Source of the DNA: Caldicoprobacter guelmensis | GTDB taxonomy: Bacteria > Bacillota > Clostridia > Caldicoprobacterales > Caldicoprobacteraceae | Direction: 5' to 3' | Assembly: GCF_016908415.1 (NCBI RefSeq) | Contig: NZ_JAFBDW010000001.1 | Location: 310,001-374,000 of the forward strand | DNA: 64,000 bases | The notes under the pieces: generated by a model | What the model was told of the DNA's origin: nothing | What the model saw: the letters and a program-made list of their open reading frames with translations, nothing else | The model's database searches: none | Part shown: piece by piece, positions 1-9,208 of the stretch | How positions within the stretch are numbered: position 1 is the first letter of the stretch | How the letters are laid out: each line of letters starts with the position of its first letter | Program-made: the position numbers and the translations under genes

Positions 1-1938
1 GCCGGCTACTAAGTGTCTGTGTACGATGATGTTGTCTTCTTGCTTGGAAAAGTATATTATGTTGCTTTTCACTCGTTTGGCGGCTTCCACCACCATGGGG
101 TCATCAGCATTCAGCACTACATACCCATTGGTCTTTACAGCTTCTACCACCAGCGACTTTACATGCAGCAAATCCTCAAGGGTATAGACCTCGTCGATCC
201 CCAGATGGTCTTCGCTGATGTTGGTCAAGACAGCGATATCGCTCAGGTCATACCCCAATCCTGACCTGATGATGCCACCACGGGCAGTCTCCAGTACAGC
301 CACTTCCACCCTCTTATCCGTCAAGACTATTTTTGCACTGGCAGGACCCGTGGTATCACCTTTCATGACACAGTGGTCGTTTATATAAACTCCGCCAGTG
401 GTTGTCATTCCCACAGTATAGCCTTGCGTTCTTAATATATGAGCGATCATGCGTACAGTAGTGGTTTTCCCGTTTGTCCCAGTAACCGATATTATAGGGA
501 TTGAGTGCCTGCTCCCTGGCGGAAAAAGCATGTCTATGATATTTTGGGCTACGTTTCTAGGCTTGCCTTTGGACGGATAAAGGTGCATGCGAATACCAGG
601 CGCAGCATTTACCTCTATCACCGCTCCCACGCCTTCTTCTATCGGTTTGGAGATGTCAGGGCAAGCAATATCGATTCCGGCAATGTCAAGCCCTATTATC
701 TGCGCTGCCCTTACTGCAATTTCGCAGTTCACAGGATGTATCTTATTGGTACAATCGATGGCCTCTCCACCGGTGCTTAAATTGCCATTGGCTTTTAAAT
801 ACACCCATTTGCCGGCTGGAGGAATACTGTCCAAGGTATATCCCTGCTTTTTGAGAAGCATCAGCGATATCTCATCTATCTTAATTTTGGTAAGCGGTTT
901 TTCATGGCCTTCGCCTCGCCTTTCATCTTTGTTCACCATCTCTACCAATTGGGCAATGGTATGTACGCCATCGCCCACCACATGGGCAGGTATTCTCTGG
1001 GCAACCGCCACCACTCTACCGCCCACTACCAATACGCGGTAATCATTGCCCTTGATATATTTCTCCACTATAATGTTTTCATCTACTTGTCTGGCAATCT
1101 TAAAAGCCTGAACTACCTCCTCAGGAGTGGTGAGATTGAGCGATACTCCTTTTCCTTGATTTCCTTTTTCAGGCTTTATGACCACGGGATACCCCAGTTC
1201 CTCCGCTATCTGGAGCGCATCTTCAATTGTGGTGCATACGCTGCCCTCAGGGACAGGTATCCCCGCTTCCTTCAATATCTCTTTGGTCAATGTCTTATCA
1301 CAGGCTATGTCAACCGAAATACAGCTGGTGTTTTCGGTTATGGTGGCTTCTATCCGCTTTTGATATTTTCCATATCCCAGTTGCAATATGCTGCCATTGC
1401 CGATTCTCATAACCGGGATTCCTCTTCCCAATGCAGCCTCAACAATGGCCTTAGTGCTGGGTCCTAATTCGTTCTTCACGGCTTTTTCTTTGATCCTGTT
1501 AAGATGTGAACTGAGGTCAAAAGAGTGACCTTTGCACAACGCTTCCACCAGTTGAACAGCACACTTCCCTGCTTCCACACCTGCCACCTCGTTTTTGTAG
1601 GCGTACACAATGGTATACTTAGTTGAATCCATGACCTGCCTTGCCCTGCCAAAGCTTACATCGTATCCTAGAATGCTCTGTATCTCCAAAGCGCAGTGTT
1701 CAATGACGTGTGACAGGTATGTCCCTTCCTCGAGCCTGGCGATAAAGCCACCAGGGCAACCAAGAGAGCAGTGGTGTTGGTACAGGCCGGGCAGCAATTT
1801 AAGCAGAGCGTCGTTAAACCCCTCTATGTCTTTTGTGGCTACATCCACCATGTCTTCCAGGTCCACCACCATTTTGATTACCTTTTGATGGCTGTAAATG
1901 TTCCTCCCTTTGAATGCCTTAATCTCACAAATCTTCAA
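1..1938 (-). CDS. cphA: cyanophycin synthetase CphA (C-terminus cut by window edge)
   Basis: Polymerises aspartate and arginine into cyanophycin (multi-L-arginyl-poly-L-aspartate), a cytoplasmic nitrogen store, using ATP. About 646 N-terminal residues are present out of roughly 875 usual for the family. I read an N-terminal domain, then an ATP-grasp domain (VIKPEKGNQGKG near residue 250), then the Mur-ligase-like domain with its P-loop VTGTNGKTTT near residue 485 and the LETARGGIIRSGLGYD stretch typical of CphA. The start is taken as TTG at 1938 because AGGAGG sits 8 nt upstream; that ribosome site lies inside the last codons of cphB, so the two genes are very likely translationally coupled. 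The reading frame runs open to base 1. Confidence 0.95.
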   Translation of the reverse strand, partial: MKICEIKAFKGRNIYSHQKVIKMVVDLEDMVDVATKDIEGFNDALLKLLPGLYQHHCSLGCPGGFIARLEEGTYLSHVIEHCALEIQSILGYDVSFGRARQVMDSTKYTIVYAYKNEVAGVEAGKCAVQLVEALCKGHSFDLSSHLNRIKEKAVKNELGPSTKAIVEAALGRGIPVMRIGNGSILQLGYGKYQKRIEATITENTSCISVDIACDKTLTKEILKEAGIPVPEGSVCTTIEDALQIAEELGYPVVIKPEKGNQGKGVSLNLTTPEEVVQAFKIARQVDENIIVEKYIKGNDYRVLVVGGRVVAVAQRIPAHVVGDGVHTIAQLVEMVNKDERRGEGHEKPLTKIKIDEISLMLLKKQGYTLDSIPPAGKWVYLKANGNLSTGGEAIDCTNKIHPVNCEIAVRAAQIIGLDIAGIDIACPDISKPIEEGVGAVIEVNAAPGIRMHLYPSKGKPRNVAQNIIDMLFPPGSRHSIPIISVTGTNGKTTTVRMIAHILRTQGYTVGMTTTGGVYINDHCVMKGDTTGPASAKIVLTDKRVEVAVLETARGGIIRSGLGYDLSDIAVLTNISEDHLGIDEVYTLEDLLHVKSLVVEAVKTNGYVVLNADDPMVVEAAKRVKSNIIYFSKQEDNIIVHRHLVAG

Positions 1939-1943
1939 AGCAA

Positions 1944-2753
1944 TTACCTCCTGATTATTGGTCTACGGTATTTAATGTCATACCTGAAGCCTGCTGGAAG
2001 CACGTGCATTACAACGTTAGTAAGCGCCAGTATTTCATCTGGCTTAAGCTCTGAAACATTGGTAAAATCCAATGATTTGCCATCAAGTATTGTTACCGCA
2101 TGAGAACCTATTACTTCAAATACAGCATCGCTATCAATTATAATAGCCGTATCCTCGTCAATTCCCACGCCAAGCATGTGCGGGTTTTGCGCTATAGCGG
2201 TAAGCAGGCGTCCAATTCGGCCCCTCTGAGCAAAGTGCTGGTCTATTACGACATCTTTTAAAAGCCCTAGCCCTGGAGCCATCTTCAATGTACACTTCTT
2301 AGGAGCATCATCATCTTTGCCAGAGGTGATCATGGTCTCGCTCATAACTGAAGCGCCTGCACTTGTCCCAGCAATGACCACACCACGACGATATGCCTCT
2401 TTTAACTTTTCTTCAGCCTTAGTGCCTCCCAAGAGGGAGGTAATACGTAGCTGGTCACCACCGGTGAAGAATATACATGTAGCGGCATTTATCTTGTCCA
2501 CAAGGCTGTCTTCATTGGCATGATGCCTTGAATCTATATGTATGACATTTATTTCGTTTACTCCAAGCCGCTTAAATATACAGGTGTATTCCTCTCCTAT
2601 GACCTCGGGATAGTCGGTGGCCACAGTCATGACCACTATATTTCCATTTTGTCCTCCTGCCAACTCTACCAGCTTTTTCAAAATTACACATTCACCTTCT
2701 TTATCTTCCGCCCCACCGATGATCATAAGCTTACCCTCTACTTTTTCCTCCAT
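1944..2753 (-). CDS. cphB: cyanophycinase CphB
   Basis: Exopeptidase of the S51 family that releases beta-Asp-Arg dipeptides from cyanophycin. The 269-residue protein shows MIIGGAEDKEGE at the N-terminus, FTGGDQLR, and the nucleophile elbow GTSAGAS carrying the catalytic serine; length is normal for the family. The frame is open further upstream to 2879, but the ATG at 2753 has GGAGG 8 nt before it, and the upstream extension would translate through a transcription terminator, so the short form is preferred. Its stop TAA overlaps the ribosome site of cphA, giving a cphB-cphA operon that pairs degradation with synthesis of the same polymer. Confidence 0.93.
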   Translation of the reverse strand: MEEKVEGKLMIIGGAEDKEGECVILKKLVELAGGQNGNIVVMTVATDYPEVIGEEYTCIFKRLGVNEINVIHIDSRHHANEDSLVDKINAATCIFFTGGDQLRITSLLGGTKAEEKLKEAYRRGVVIAGTSAGASVMSETMITSGKDDDAPKKCTLKMAPGLGLLKDVVIDQHFAQRGRIGRLLTAIAQNPHMLGVGIDEDTAIIIDSDAVFEVIGSHAVTILDGKSLDFTNVSELKPDEILALTNVVMHVLPAGFRYDIKYRRPIIRR

Positions 2754-2831
2754 AACCAGCTCCTCCATCCACACTAATACAATACCTTTATTTTTCCAAA
2801 AATATAGAAGATTATTCCATGCCGTTTTGCC

Positions 2832-2867
2832 AAAAAAAATACACCCTTCCAAGATGGGTGTATTTTT
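2832..2867 (-). terminator. rho-independent terminator
   Basis: Inverted repeat with arms AAATACACCC and GGGTGTATTT around a 9-nt loop, followed on the minus strand by a run of eight T. It lies between the membrane protein at 2985-3524 and cphB, so it should end the upstream transcript; because both arms have A/T tails it could also act in the plus direction. Confidence 0.75.
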
Positions 2868-2984
2868 AGGGAATGGCATTTATAATAATCTCTGTCTCAT
2901 CTATTAGGATTGCTCCTATTAAACAGATAACTCCACAACAGATGATTTTAATCAAGGAAATGGAGGTAGCTGAGATGCTCTATA

Positions 2985-3524
2985 TCAAAAACTCATATTT
3001 ACCTTTGACCTTTGGGCCCTCATAGCTTCTGCCCTTTTCAAGGCTTCTAAAATTTTCTTTCTCTTGCGAAGCCCATCAATATAGCTGATACCCGATATAA
3101 CAGGAAGCACCGCAATCGGTATTATGGCTATATCTGGCATATTTTTCTCAAAAGTCACGAAAATCTTGGTATATGGCACCAGCCAACCCCTCAAAATCAC
3201 CTCAAACAAGTTAATAGCATTATGTGGGCGTTCCGCTCCCATGGCAAGGAGATATAAGACAATCGCAGGAACAGCTGCAATAAGGCCAGCTATAAATCCC
3301 TTATACGGAGCAAAAGCGTCCTTTTTAGCATCATCTAATCCCCTGTTGCTCATATCAGCATATATGACCAGCCAGAAAATGGCTATATAAACGAGGCCTA
3401 CAATCCATTGATACACCTCGTTTTCATCAAAAATACCGAACAAACCCGGCATGAATATAAACTGTACCAATGACATCACAGCATGAGTCCCTAGCAGTTT
3501 CAAACCCTGTCTTATAAGTCCCAC
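2985..3524 (-). CDS. hypothetical multi-pass membrane protein
   Basis: I do not recognise this 179-residue protein. It has about four hydrophobic segments (roughly residues 15-33, 38-56, 77-95 and 130-148) and a basic C-terminal tail (GLRKRKKILEALKRAEAMRA), so it is probably an inner-membrane protein with a cytoplasmic end. The GTG at 3524 is preceded by GGGGAGGGG, a strong ribosome site. It stands between degU and cphB and has its own downstream terminator. No catalytic motif is visible and no function is proposed. Confidence 0.7.
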   Translation of the reverse strand: MGLIRQGLKLLGTHAVMSLVQFIFMPGLFGIFDENEVYQWIVGLVYIAIFWLVIYADMSNRGLDDAKKDAFAPYKGFIAGLIAAVPAIVLYLLAMGAERPHNAINLFEVILRGWLVPYTKIFVTFEKNMPDIAIIPIAVLPVISGISYIDGLRKRKKILEALKRAEAMRAQRSKVNMSF

Positions 3525-3612
3525 TTTTATCCCCTCCCCTTCCAGGTTTATTATACTACAAAAACAATATCGTTGCCAGGCAATTTTAAAGGGGAGGAGC
3601 GGATTAAAAACG

Positions 3613-4269
3613 TCATTTCAGGTGATTTTTTAACACATATATGGCGGCCTGCGTACGGTCATTTACATCCAACTTCTTAAATATATTTGAGACATGATTT
3701 TTAACCGTCTTTTCGCTTATGTATAGCTCATTGGCGATTTCCTTGTTGTTCTTACCATCGGCTATAAGCAACAAGACCTCAATCTCCCGCGGAGTCAAAT
3801 TGTATTGTTCAAACTCTTTTCTTACCGAATAATAATTTAACCTATCAAAATCCTTTATGAGTTTTCCGGAAAGGTTGGGCTGTATGTAAGTTTCACCCCT
3901 GTAAACGTCCCTGATGGCCTTTAAAAGGTGGTCAACGTCCGCATCCTTCATTATATACCCTGAGGCGCCTGTCCTTATCGCTTCCAGCAGGTATTCTTGA
4001 TCGTCATGCACCGTTAACATTATTATCTTAGCAGGGCATCCTTTCTCTTTAAGGTCTTTTATGGCATTTATACCGTTTTTAATAGGCATGTTTATATCCA
4101 TCAAAATCACATCGGGATTAAGCTCAACGGCTTTTTCAATCACCTCTTTACCATTGGAGGCTTCCCCAATTACCTCTATATCATTTTCCAGTTCCAAAAG
4201 CTGTTCGAGCCCTTTCCTGAAAAGGGAATGGTCATCAGCGATGAGCACCTTTATTTTAGTATGCTCCAT
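3613..4269 (-). CDS. degU: DegU-like response regulator (NarL/FixJ family)
   Basis: Transcription factor controlled by phosphorylation, partner of the adjacent DegS-like kinase. Residues 5-120 form the receiver domain: acidic pair in IADDHSLFRKG, phospho-acceptor Asp in VILMDINMP, conserved Lys near residue 105. Residues about 150-215 are a LuxR-type helix-turn-helix (LTPREIEVLLLIADG, then NNKEIANELYISEKTVKNHV). The ATG at 4269 is chosen because it gives the canonical N-terminus and starts 7 nt after the kinase stop; the AGGAGG is 12 nt upstream, a little far. The frame extends upstream only into degS. The name follows similarity in order and architecture to Bacillus degSU; the regulon is unknown. 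Confidence 0.88.
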   Translation of the reverse strand: MEHTKIKVLIADDHSLFRKGLEQLLELENDIEVIGEASNGKEVIEKAVELNPDVILMDINMPIKNGINAIKDLKEKGCPAKIIMLTVHDDQEYLLEAIRTGASGYIMKDADVDHLLKAIRDVYRGETYIQPNLSGKLIKDFDRLNYYSVRKEFEQYNLTPREIEVLLLIADGKNNKEIANELYISEKTVKNHVSNIFKKLDVNDRTQAAIYVLKNHLK

Positions 4270-4276
4270 AGATTCA

Positions 4277-5458
4277 TTAAACCTCCTTTTCATTAGTATC
4301 AATAGGTATTTGAAGCAAAACTACCGTGCCCTTCCCTTCTTGAGATTGAATGGTCAATTTCCCTTTTAGCAGCTCAGCTCGCTGCTTCATGCCATATATG
4401 CCAAATCCTCCTTCGTGGATATTGGCCCTTTTTTGTTCCTCCATTTTTTCTTTATCAAAGCCTATACCGTTGTCAACAATTCTGACGATTAAAGAACCAT
4501 CTTTGATGTACATTTTAATGCTTGCCCTTGTGGCTCTTGAATGCTTCTTTATGTTGTTCAACGCTTCTTGTATGATCCTGAACACCGCCACTTCAACTAC
4601 TTTATCCACAGATTTCTTGTCGAAGTCATAAACCTCAAACGTCACATCTATCCCAGTCTCTTCAATAAAAGTAGCCACATATCTCTCTAAAGTAGGCACT
4701 AGGCCTAAATCGTCCAGCGACATGGGCCTTAAGTCAAATATGATCCTCCGTATTTCCTGGAGGCTGGACTTTACAAGCTGCTTTAGCTCGCCTATTTGCT
4801 GCTTGGCTCTTTCCACATCCCTTTCCAGCAGCTTTTCACACAGTTCGCACTTGAGCACAACATTCGAAAGCGACTGCGCAGGGCCGTCATGGATGTCTCG
4901 AGCCAGCCTCTGCCGTTCCTGTTCCTGAGCTGTGATTATTCTTATGCCCATCATCTCTTTCTTCTGTAGTTCGTGTATTGTACTGCTTATATTTGTCAGT
5001 GCATTTACAAGGTAGTTCATGGCCACAGCCACATGGGTGACGAGGTATTCGGCTCTTTCCACAATTTCTCTTGTGCGGCGAATGCGCATTTCAAGCTCGG
5101 TTCTCTGGGCAATCAGGTTCTGCTCATGTTCCCTTTTAAGAGCAAGTCTAATCTGAAACTCCCTGGCAGCATCATAAGCCTTCTTGATGTCATCCTCGCT
5201 GTAAAGTTTAAAATTTTTGCTGACTACCATCAGCCTGTAACGGCTTTCTTTTTCCAACCTTGCCAGCTTCTCTACTTCTTCTACCGCCTCTTTTACTTTA
5301 CCTTGCAGCTCGGCTAGCTTTGCCTCCAGGTCTTTCCATTCCTGCCGGGCACTTTCAGCAATTTCAAATATCTGTTTCTTACCGTTTTCAAGAGCCTCAA
5401 TGGTCTTTTTTACTATCTCATCCAATTGTTCAAGGCTTATTTCTTCGCTCAAATTCAC
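4277..5458 (-). CDS. degS: DegS-like sensor histidine kinase
   Basis: Cytoplasmic two-component kinase that phosphorylates the neighbouring DegU-like regulator. The first ~170 residues are rich in charged heptads and are probably coiled coil, as in the DegS sensor domain. A HisKA_3 dimerisation box follows with the phospho-accepting His in RQRLARDIHDGPAQSLS (near residue 190), then a HATPase domain with VDNGIGFD and GGFGIYGMKQRAELL. There is no membrane segment, as in Bacillus DegS. The frame starts at GTG 5458, but the ribosome site is so close that TTG at 5452 may be the real start. Confidence 0.88.
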   Translation of the reverse strand: MNLSEEISLEQLDEIVKKTIEALENGKKQIFEIAESARQEWKDLEAKLAELQGKVKEAVEEVEKLARLEKESRYRLMVVSKNFKLYSEDDIKKAYDAAREFQIRLALKREHEQNLIAQRTELEMRIRRTREIVERAEYLVTHVAVAMNYLVNALTNISSTIHELQKKEMMGIRIITAQEQERQRLARDIHDGPAQSLSNVVLKCELCEKLLERDVERAKQQIGELKQLVKSSLQEIRRIIFDLRPMSLDDLGLVPTLERYVATFIEETGIDVTFEVYDFDKKSVDKVVEVAVFRIIQEALNNIKKHSRATRASIKMYIKDGSLIVRIVDNGIGFDKEKMEEQKRANIHEGGFGIYGMKQRAELLKGKLTIQSQEGKGTVVLLQIPIDTNEKEV

Positions 5459-5559
5459 TCCCTCGCATACATAAAGATTTATTACAGTTACTTTTTATTC
5501 GACAAAATAGTAAAAATTCCTCTTTCAAATGACAATGAAAATGCTTTGGTTAAATAAAA

Positions 5560-5597
5560 AATTAAAAGGCACAGGGCTTAAAGCTCTGTGCCTTTTA
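5560..5597 (-). terminator. rho-independent terminator
   Basis: Strong hairpin with arms AAAAGGCACAG and CTGTGCCTTTT, followed on the minus strand by a T-rich stretch. It closes the long iorA to fthC operon. The AT-rich gap between it and degS should contain the degSU promoter. Confidence 0.85.
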
Positions 5598-5638
5598 TGG
5601 TGTATGCGTGTTTCCATCATACTGGAAACTTGTTTATG

Positions 5639-6226
5639 CTATTTTCTCATACCGTTTTCAGTTATAATCATGTCCATAGGAACGTCAAAATGGCAAACAG
5701 GCACGTCGGGCATCACTTGAAACTCAAAAGCCAAACCTACCTTTTTGGCAAAAGGTGAAACTTTTCTCAAAAAGCGATCGTAGTATCCCTTTCCATGACC
5801 TATTCGATTCCCGCGTATATCAAAGGCAATACCGGGTACTATTATCACTTCCAAAGTCCTTGGGTCTATAGGCCTTATAAATTCCTTCTTGGGTTCAAGT
5901 ATACCATAATGTCCGGGCACAAGTTCATCAAGCCCCTTTATCTCAGAAGCCAGCAGGTCAACCGTTTGGGGTATGCAGACAGGTACCGCCACCGTCTTCC
6001 CTGCTTTTAGCAAATCTTCGATTATTCTTTCGGTTCTTACCTCCCCTGGCATATTTACATAAACCATGAAGGTTTGGTTATTTCGGATAAAATCCAAAGA
6101 CAGCAGGACCTCCGCTATGCGCCTGCTCTTTTCATCGATTTCTTCCTGGCTCGTTTCCCGTCTGCGCCTCAACATGACTCGCCTTATGTCTTCCTTCGTC
6201 ACAGCCTCTACCTTGTCTATCAACAT
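5639..6226 (-). CDS. fthC: 5-formyltetrahydrofolate cyclo-ligase
   Basis: Converts 5-formyl-THF to 5,10-methenyl-THF with ATP, returning a storage or inhibitory folate to the active pool. The 195-residue protein has the family N-terminal basic segment (IRRVMLRRRRE) and the diagnostic nucleotide/folate motif GNRIGHGKGYYDRFL around residues 138-152. Length is typical (about 190). The ATG has AGAAGGGG 7 nt upstream. It is the last gene of the operon, 20 bp after alr, just before the terminator at 5560-5597. Confidence 0.93.
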   Translation of the reverse strand: MLIDKVEAVTKEDIRRVMLRRRRETSQEEIDEKSRRIAEVLLSLDFIRNNQTFMVYVNMPGEVRTERIIEDLLKAGKTVAVPVCIPQTVDLLASEIKGLDELVPGHYGILEPKKEFIRPIDPRTLEVIIVPGIAFDIRGNRIGHGKGYYDRFLRKVSPFAKKVGLAFEFQVMPDVPVCHFDVPMDMIITENGMRK

Positions 6227-6246
6227 ATATCAGCCCCTTCTCTTTA

Positions 6247-7362
6247 TCATACGTAAATCCTAGGTATTCTGCGTCCTATACCCGTTAAAACCTCATACGA
6301 GATGGTGTCACACAGTCTTGCGATATCTTCAGCCGAGATAACCTCTTCACCCTGGCTTCCAATGAGCACCGCTGTATCACCTGGTTTTACCTCTGGAATG
6401 TGAGTGACATCTACCATCACCTGATCCATACACACTAACCCAACAATGGGAGCCCGATGGCCACGTATCAAAACCCACCCTTTGTTGCTGAGCAAACGGC
6501 TGTATCCGTCTGCGTAGCCCACCGGAAGGGTCGCAATGCGCATGGGTCTCTGGGCAATAAAAGTCCTACCGTAACTGACACTATCACCCCTGTCTATATC
6601 TTTTACGTGTACCACCTTGGTTTCCCACTGAAGTATCGGTTCAAGATGCACCCTCGAATGATCAACATGAGGTGAAGGATAGTAACCGTACATGGCAATT
6701 CCCGCGCGTACCAGGTTAAAATGAGTATCAGGGCAATCGATAATGGCAGCGCTGTTGGCGGCATGAACCCATTTGAAATCTATGCCTTCACTACGAAGGG
6801 TATCAAGCACTTTCAAAAAGCGGCTCATCTGTTGATTGGTAAACGATTTGTCTTCCTCATCAGCTGCTGCAAAATGGGTGAATATTCCCTCCAGCCTCAA
6901 ATGGCTGTAAGACTTTATCTCGGTACAAAACCTTCTTATGCTTTCAATGTCAACCAGCCCTATACGCCCCATGCCTGTATCCACCTTGAGGTGTATAGCT
7001 ATTATCTTGTTCAGGCGCTGAGCCTCATAGTTCAAAAGCCTTGCCACCTCAAGCGAAAAGGCGCACTGGGTCAAATCGTACTCCACCACCGTCTTTACTT
7101 GGGTCTCGTCTATGCCTCCAAGCACTAGAATGGGGGCAGTAATACCAGCCTCCCTAAGTTCTGCCCCCTCTTCGGGTATAGCAACGCCCAGCCATGAAGC
7201 TCCCGATGCCAAAGCCTGATGCGCTACACCAACGGCTCCATGTCCATAAGCATCGGCCTTCACAACTGCCATCAGATGAGTAGAGGGTTTCAACAAGCGC
7301 TTTATATTCCTTATATTCCTGTCAAGCTTTGCAAGGTCGATTATCACCTTACTGGGTCGCAT
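6247..7362 (-). CDS. alr: alanine racemase
   Basis: PLP enzyme that makes D-alanine for peptidoglycan (and, in spore formers, also affects germination). The PLP-binding Lys is in MAVVKADAYGHG near residue 33, GRIGLV follows, and the C-terminal domain shows LPVGYADGYSR and CMDQVMVDVTH. About 371 residues, the usual length. The start at ATG 7362 has AGGTGG 7 nt upstream; the frame opens a few codons earlier at a TTG without a better site. It lies between the ACT protein and fthC in the same operon. Confidence 0.95.
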   Translation of the reverse strand: MRPSKVIIDLAKLDRNIRNIKRLLKPSTHLMAVVKADAYGHGAVGVAHQALASGASWLGVAIPEEGAELREAGITAPILVLGGIDETQVKTVVEYDLTQCAFSLEVARLLNYEAQRLNKIIAIHLKVDTGMGRIGLVDIESIRRFCTEIKSYSHLRLEGIFTHFAAADEEDKSFTNQQMSRFLKVLDTLRSEGIDFKWVHAANSAAIIDCPDTHFNLVRAGIAMYGYYPSPHVDHSRVHLEPILQWETKVVHVKDIDRGDSVSYGRTFIAQRPMRIATLPVGYADGYSRLLSNKGWVLIRGHRAPIVGLVCMDQVMVDVTHIPEVKPGDTAVLIGSQGEEVISAEDIARLCDTISYEVLTGIGRRIPRIYV

Positions 7363-7383
7363 CACAAACCACCTGAATCCCAA

Positions 7384-7818
7384 TCATTTTGTTCCCAAAC
7401 CATTTACGTCATCCACCGTCAATACGCTGACGTTCTCCTTTTTCAATATTTCTTTAGCCGTTTTTAGGTCATCTACTTTAAACAGTATCAGGGCTCGCTC
7501 GGCAGGCCGCCGCACAAAAGAATACAGGTATTCCACGCTAATATCCCCTTTGCTTAATATCTCTAGCACTCTGTGCAGACCTCCAGGCCTATCGGGCACT
7601 TCCACCGCCAGCACCTCGGTGGTGTTCACCGTATAGCCGGCTTCACGCAATACCTCTAGCGCCTTCTCGGGGTTATCAACTATAATTCGCAATATGCCAA
7701 AGTTTGTGGTATCGGCTATGGATATAGCGCACATATCAATGTTGTGCTCGGCCAGCACCTTGGTGACTTCAGCCAGCTTGCCCTTTTTATTCTCTAAAAA
7801 CACCGATATTTGGGTCAT
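7384..7818 (-). CDS. tandem ACT-domain protein
   Basis: Small probable amino-acid-sensing protein of 144 residues, composed of two ACT domains (about 1-70 and 71-140): the first starts ISVFLENKKGKLAEVTKVL, the second VEVPDRPGGLHRVLEIL. There is no catalytic domain. Proteins of this kind are commonly encoded beside phenylacetate-CoA ligase and indolepyruvate oxidoreductase genes, as here, so it probably responds to an aromatic or branched amino acid; that ligand assignment is inference. It begins 21 bp after paaK ends and its stop lies 21 bp before the alr start. Confidence 0.88.
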   Translation of the reverse strand: MTQISVFLENKKGKLAEVTKVLAEHNIDMCAISIADTTNFGILRIIVDNPEKALEVLREAGYTVNTTEVLAVEVPDRPGGLHRVLEILSKGDISVEYLYSFVRRPAERALILFKVDDLKTAKEILKKENVSVLTVDDVNGLGTK

Positions 7819-7839
7819 GGGATTTTTGCCTCCCTTCCT

Positions 7840-9141
7840 TTACAGCTTTCGCTTATCAATTACGCGTTTAGCCTTGCCCTCTGAACGCTCTATCGTCTTT
7901 GGTTCGACAAGCTTAACCTTGACCGATAGCCCCAGCGCGCTCTGTATCTCATTGGTTATCTTGCGGTTTAGTTCCTCCAGCTTGCGGACTTCATCAGAGA
8001 ACAGCTTGTTGGATACCTCGACCCACACCTCCAACACATCCAGGTTGTTTACCCTGTCAACCACCAACAGATAATGCGGTTCAGTCTCTCCGATTTCCAT
8101 AAGTATGTTCTCGATTTGAGAAGGAAATACATTTACCCCTCGCACTATAATCATGTCATCAGTCCTGCCCAACACCCTTTTCATCCGAACATGGGTACGC
8201 CCGCACTTACAGGGTTCATAATTCAAAGCGGATATGTCCCTGGTGCGATACCGTATCACGGGTAGCCCCTCTTTTGTAATGGTGGTGATTACCAACTCCC
8301 CTTCCTCTCCTTCAGGCAACACCTCACCCGTTTCAGGGTCAACTATCTCGGGTATAAAGTGGTCTTCAAATATGTGGAGCCCGCATTTATACTGGCACTC
8401 GCTGGCAACCCCCGGCCCTATAACCTCGCTTAAACCGTATATGTCTATAGCGGATATCTGAAGCTTTGATTCTATTTCCTTGCGCATGCCTTCGCTCCAC
8501 GGTTCGGCACCGAAAATTCCATACTGTAGCTTAAGCTCTTCCCTTTTTATTCCCATTTCTTCCATGGTCTCAGCTATGTGCAGGGCATAAGAGGGGGTAC
8601 ACGCCAGTACAGTGGTGCCAAAATCCTTCATGATCATGATCTGCCTCTTGGTATTGCCGCCAGAAATTGGGATAACCGAGGCACCAATTCGTTCGGCCCC
8701 GTAATGTACTCCCAATCCTCCGGTAAACAGGCCGTAACCATAAGCTATCTGTATCACCGACTCCTTTGTGGTACCCCCGCACACCAGGGTCCTGGCCATA
8801 AGCTCCGACCAGGTGATGATATCCTTACGAGTATAACCCACTACAGTAGGTTTACCGGTTGTGCCAGAAGAAGCGTGTATTCTCACGATTTCACTCAAGG
8901 GCACAGCAAAGGTGCCATAAGGGTAATTATCCCTTAGGTCCTGTTTGGTGGTAAAAGGCAGCTTGTGTAAATCTTCCACACCCTTTATATCCTCAGGAAC
9001 CAATCCCATCTCCTGCATTCGCTGGCGATAATACGGCACGTTGTGGTACACCCGCCGTACCGTCTCAACCAAACGACGCGACTGCAGCTCCCTAAGCCGC
9101 TGCCGATCCATACATTCGTGTGCCTTATCCCAATACAACAT
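7840..9141 (-). CDS. paaK: phenylacetate-CoA ligase
   Basis: AMP-forming ligase that activates phenylacetate or a related aryl acetate to its CoA thioester. The 433-residue protein has the ATP loop SSGTTGKPTVVGYT near residue 95, the FGAEPWSEGMRKEIE segment near 215, ITTITKEGLPVIRYRTRDI, and the C-terminal domain with RGVNVFPSQIE. All are characteristic of PaaK. It sits directly downstream of iorAB; indolepyruvate oxidoreductase itself yields aryl-acetyl-CoA, so the ligase may run in reverse for ATP formation or handle imported acids. The ATG has AAGGTG upstream. Confidence 0.92.
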   Translation of the reverse strand: MLYWDKAHECMDRQRLRELQSRRLVETVRRVYHNVPYYRQRMQEMGLVPEDIKGVEDLHKLPFTTKQDLRDNYPYGTFAVPLSEIVRIHASSGTTGKPTVVGYTRKDIITWSELMARTLVCGGTTKESVIQIAYGYGLFTGGLGVHYGAERIGASVIPISGGNTKRQIMIMKDFGTTVLACTPSYALHIAETMEEMGIKREELKLQYGIFGAEPWSEGMRKEIESKLQISAIDIYGLSEVIGPGVASECQYKCGLHIFEDHFIPEIVDPETGEVLPEGEEGELVITTITKEGLPVIRYRTRDISALNYEPCKCGRTHVRMKRVLGRTDDMIIVRGVNVFPSQIENILMEIGETEPHYLLVVDRVNNLDVLEVWVEVSNKLFSDEVRKLEELNRKITNEIQSALGLSVKVKLVEPKTIERSEGKAKRVIDKRKL

Positions 9142-9208
9142 TTTACTACACCTTCCTTATTGCTATTCTTCCTCTACATACACGATATTGCAAGGCATCA
9201 GGAACAAC

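Noticed and set aside
1944..2879. Longer cyanophycinase start at 2879
   Set aside because: The extra 42 residues would read through a transcription terminator, have no ribosome site, and do not resemble the family.
7384..7818. ACT protein as a subunit of acetolactate synthase (IlvH)
   Set aside because: Two ACT domains without the IlvH C-terminal region, and context with paaK/iorAB rather than ilvB.
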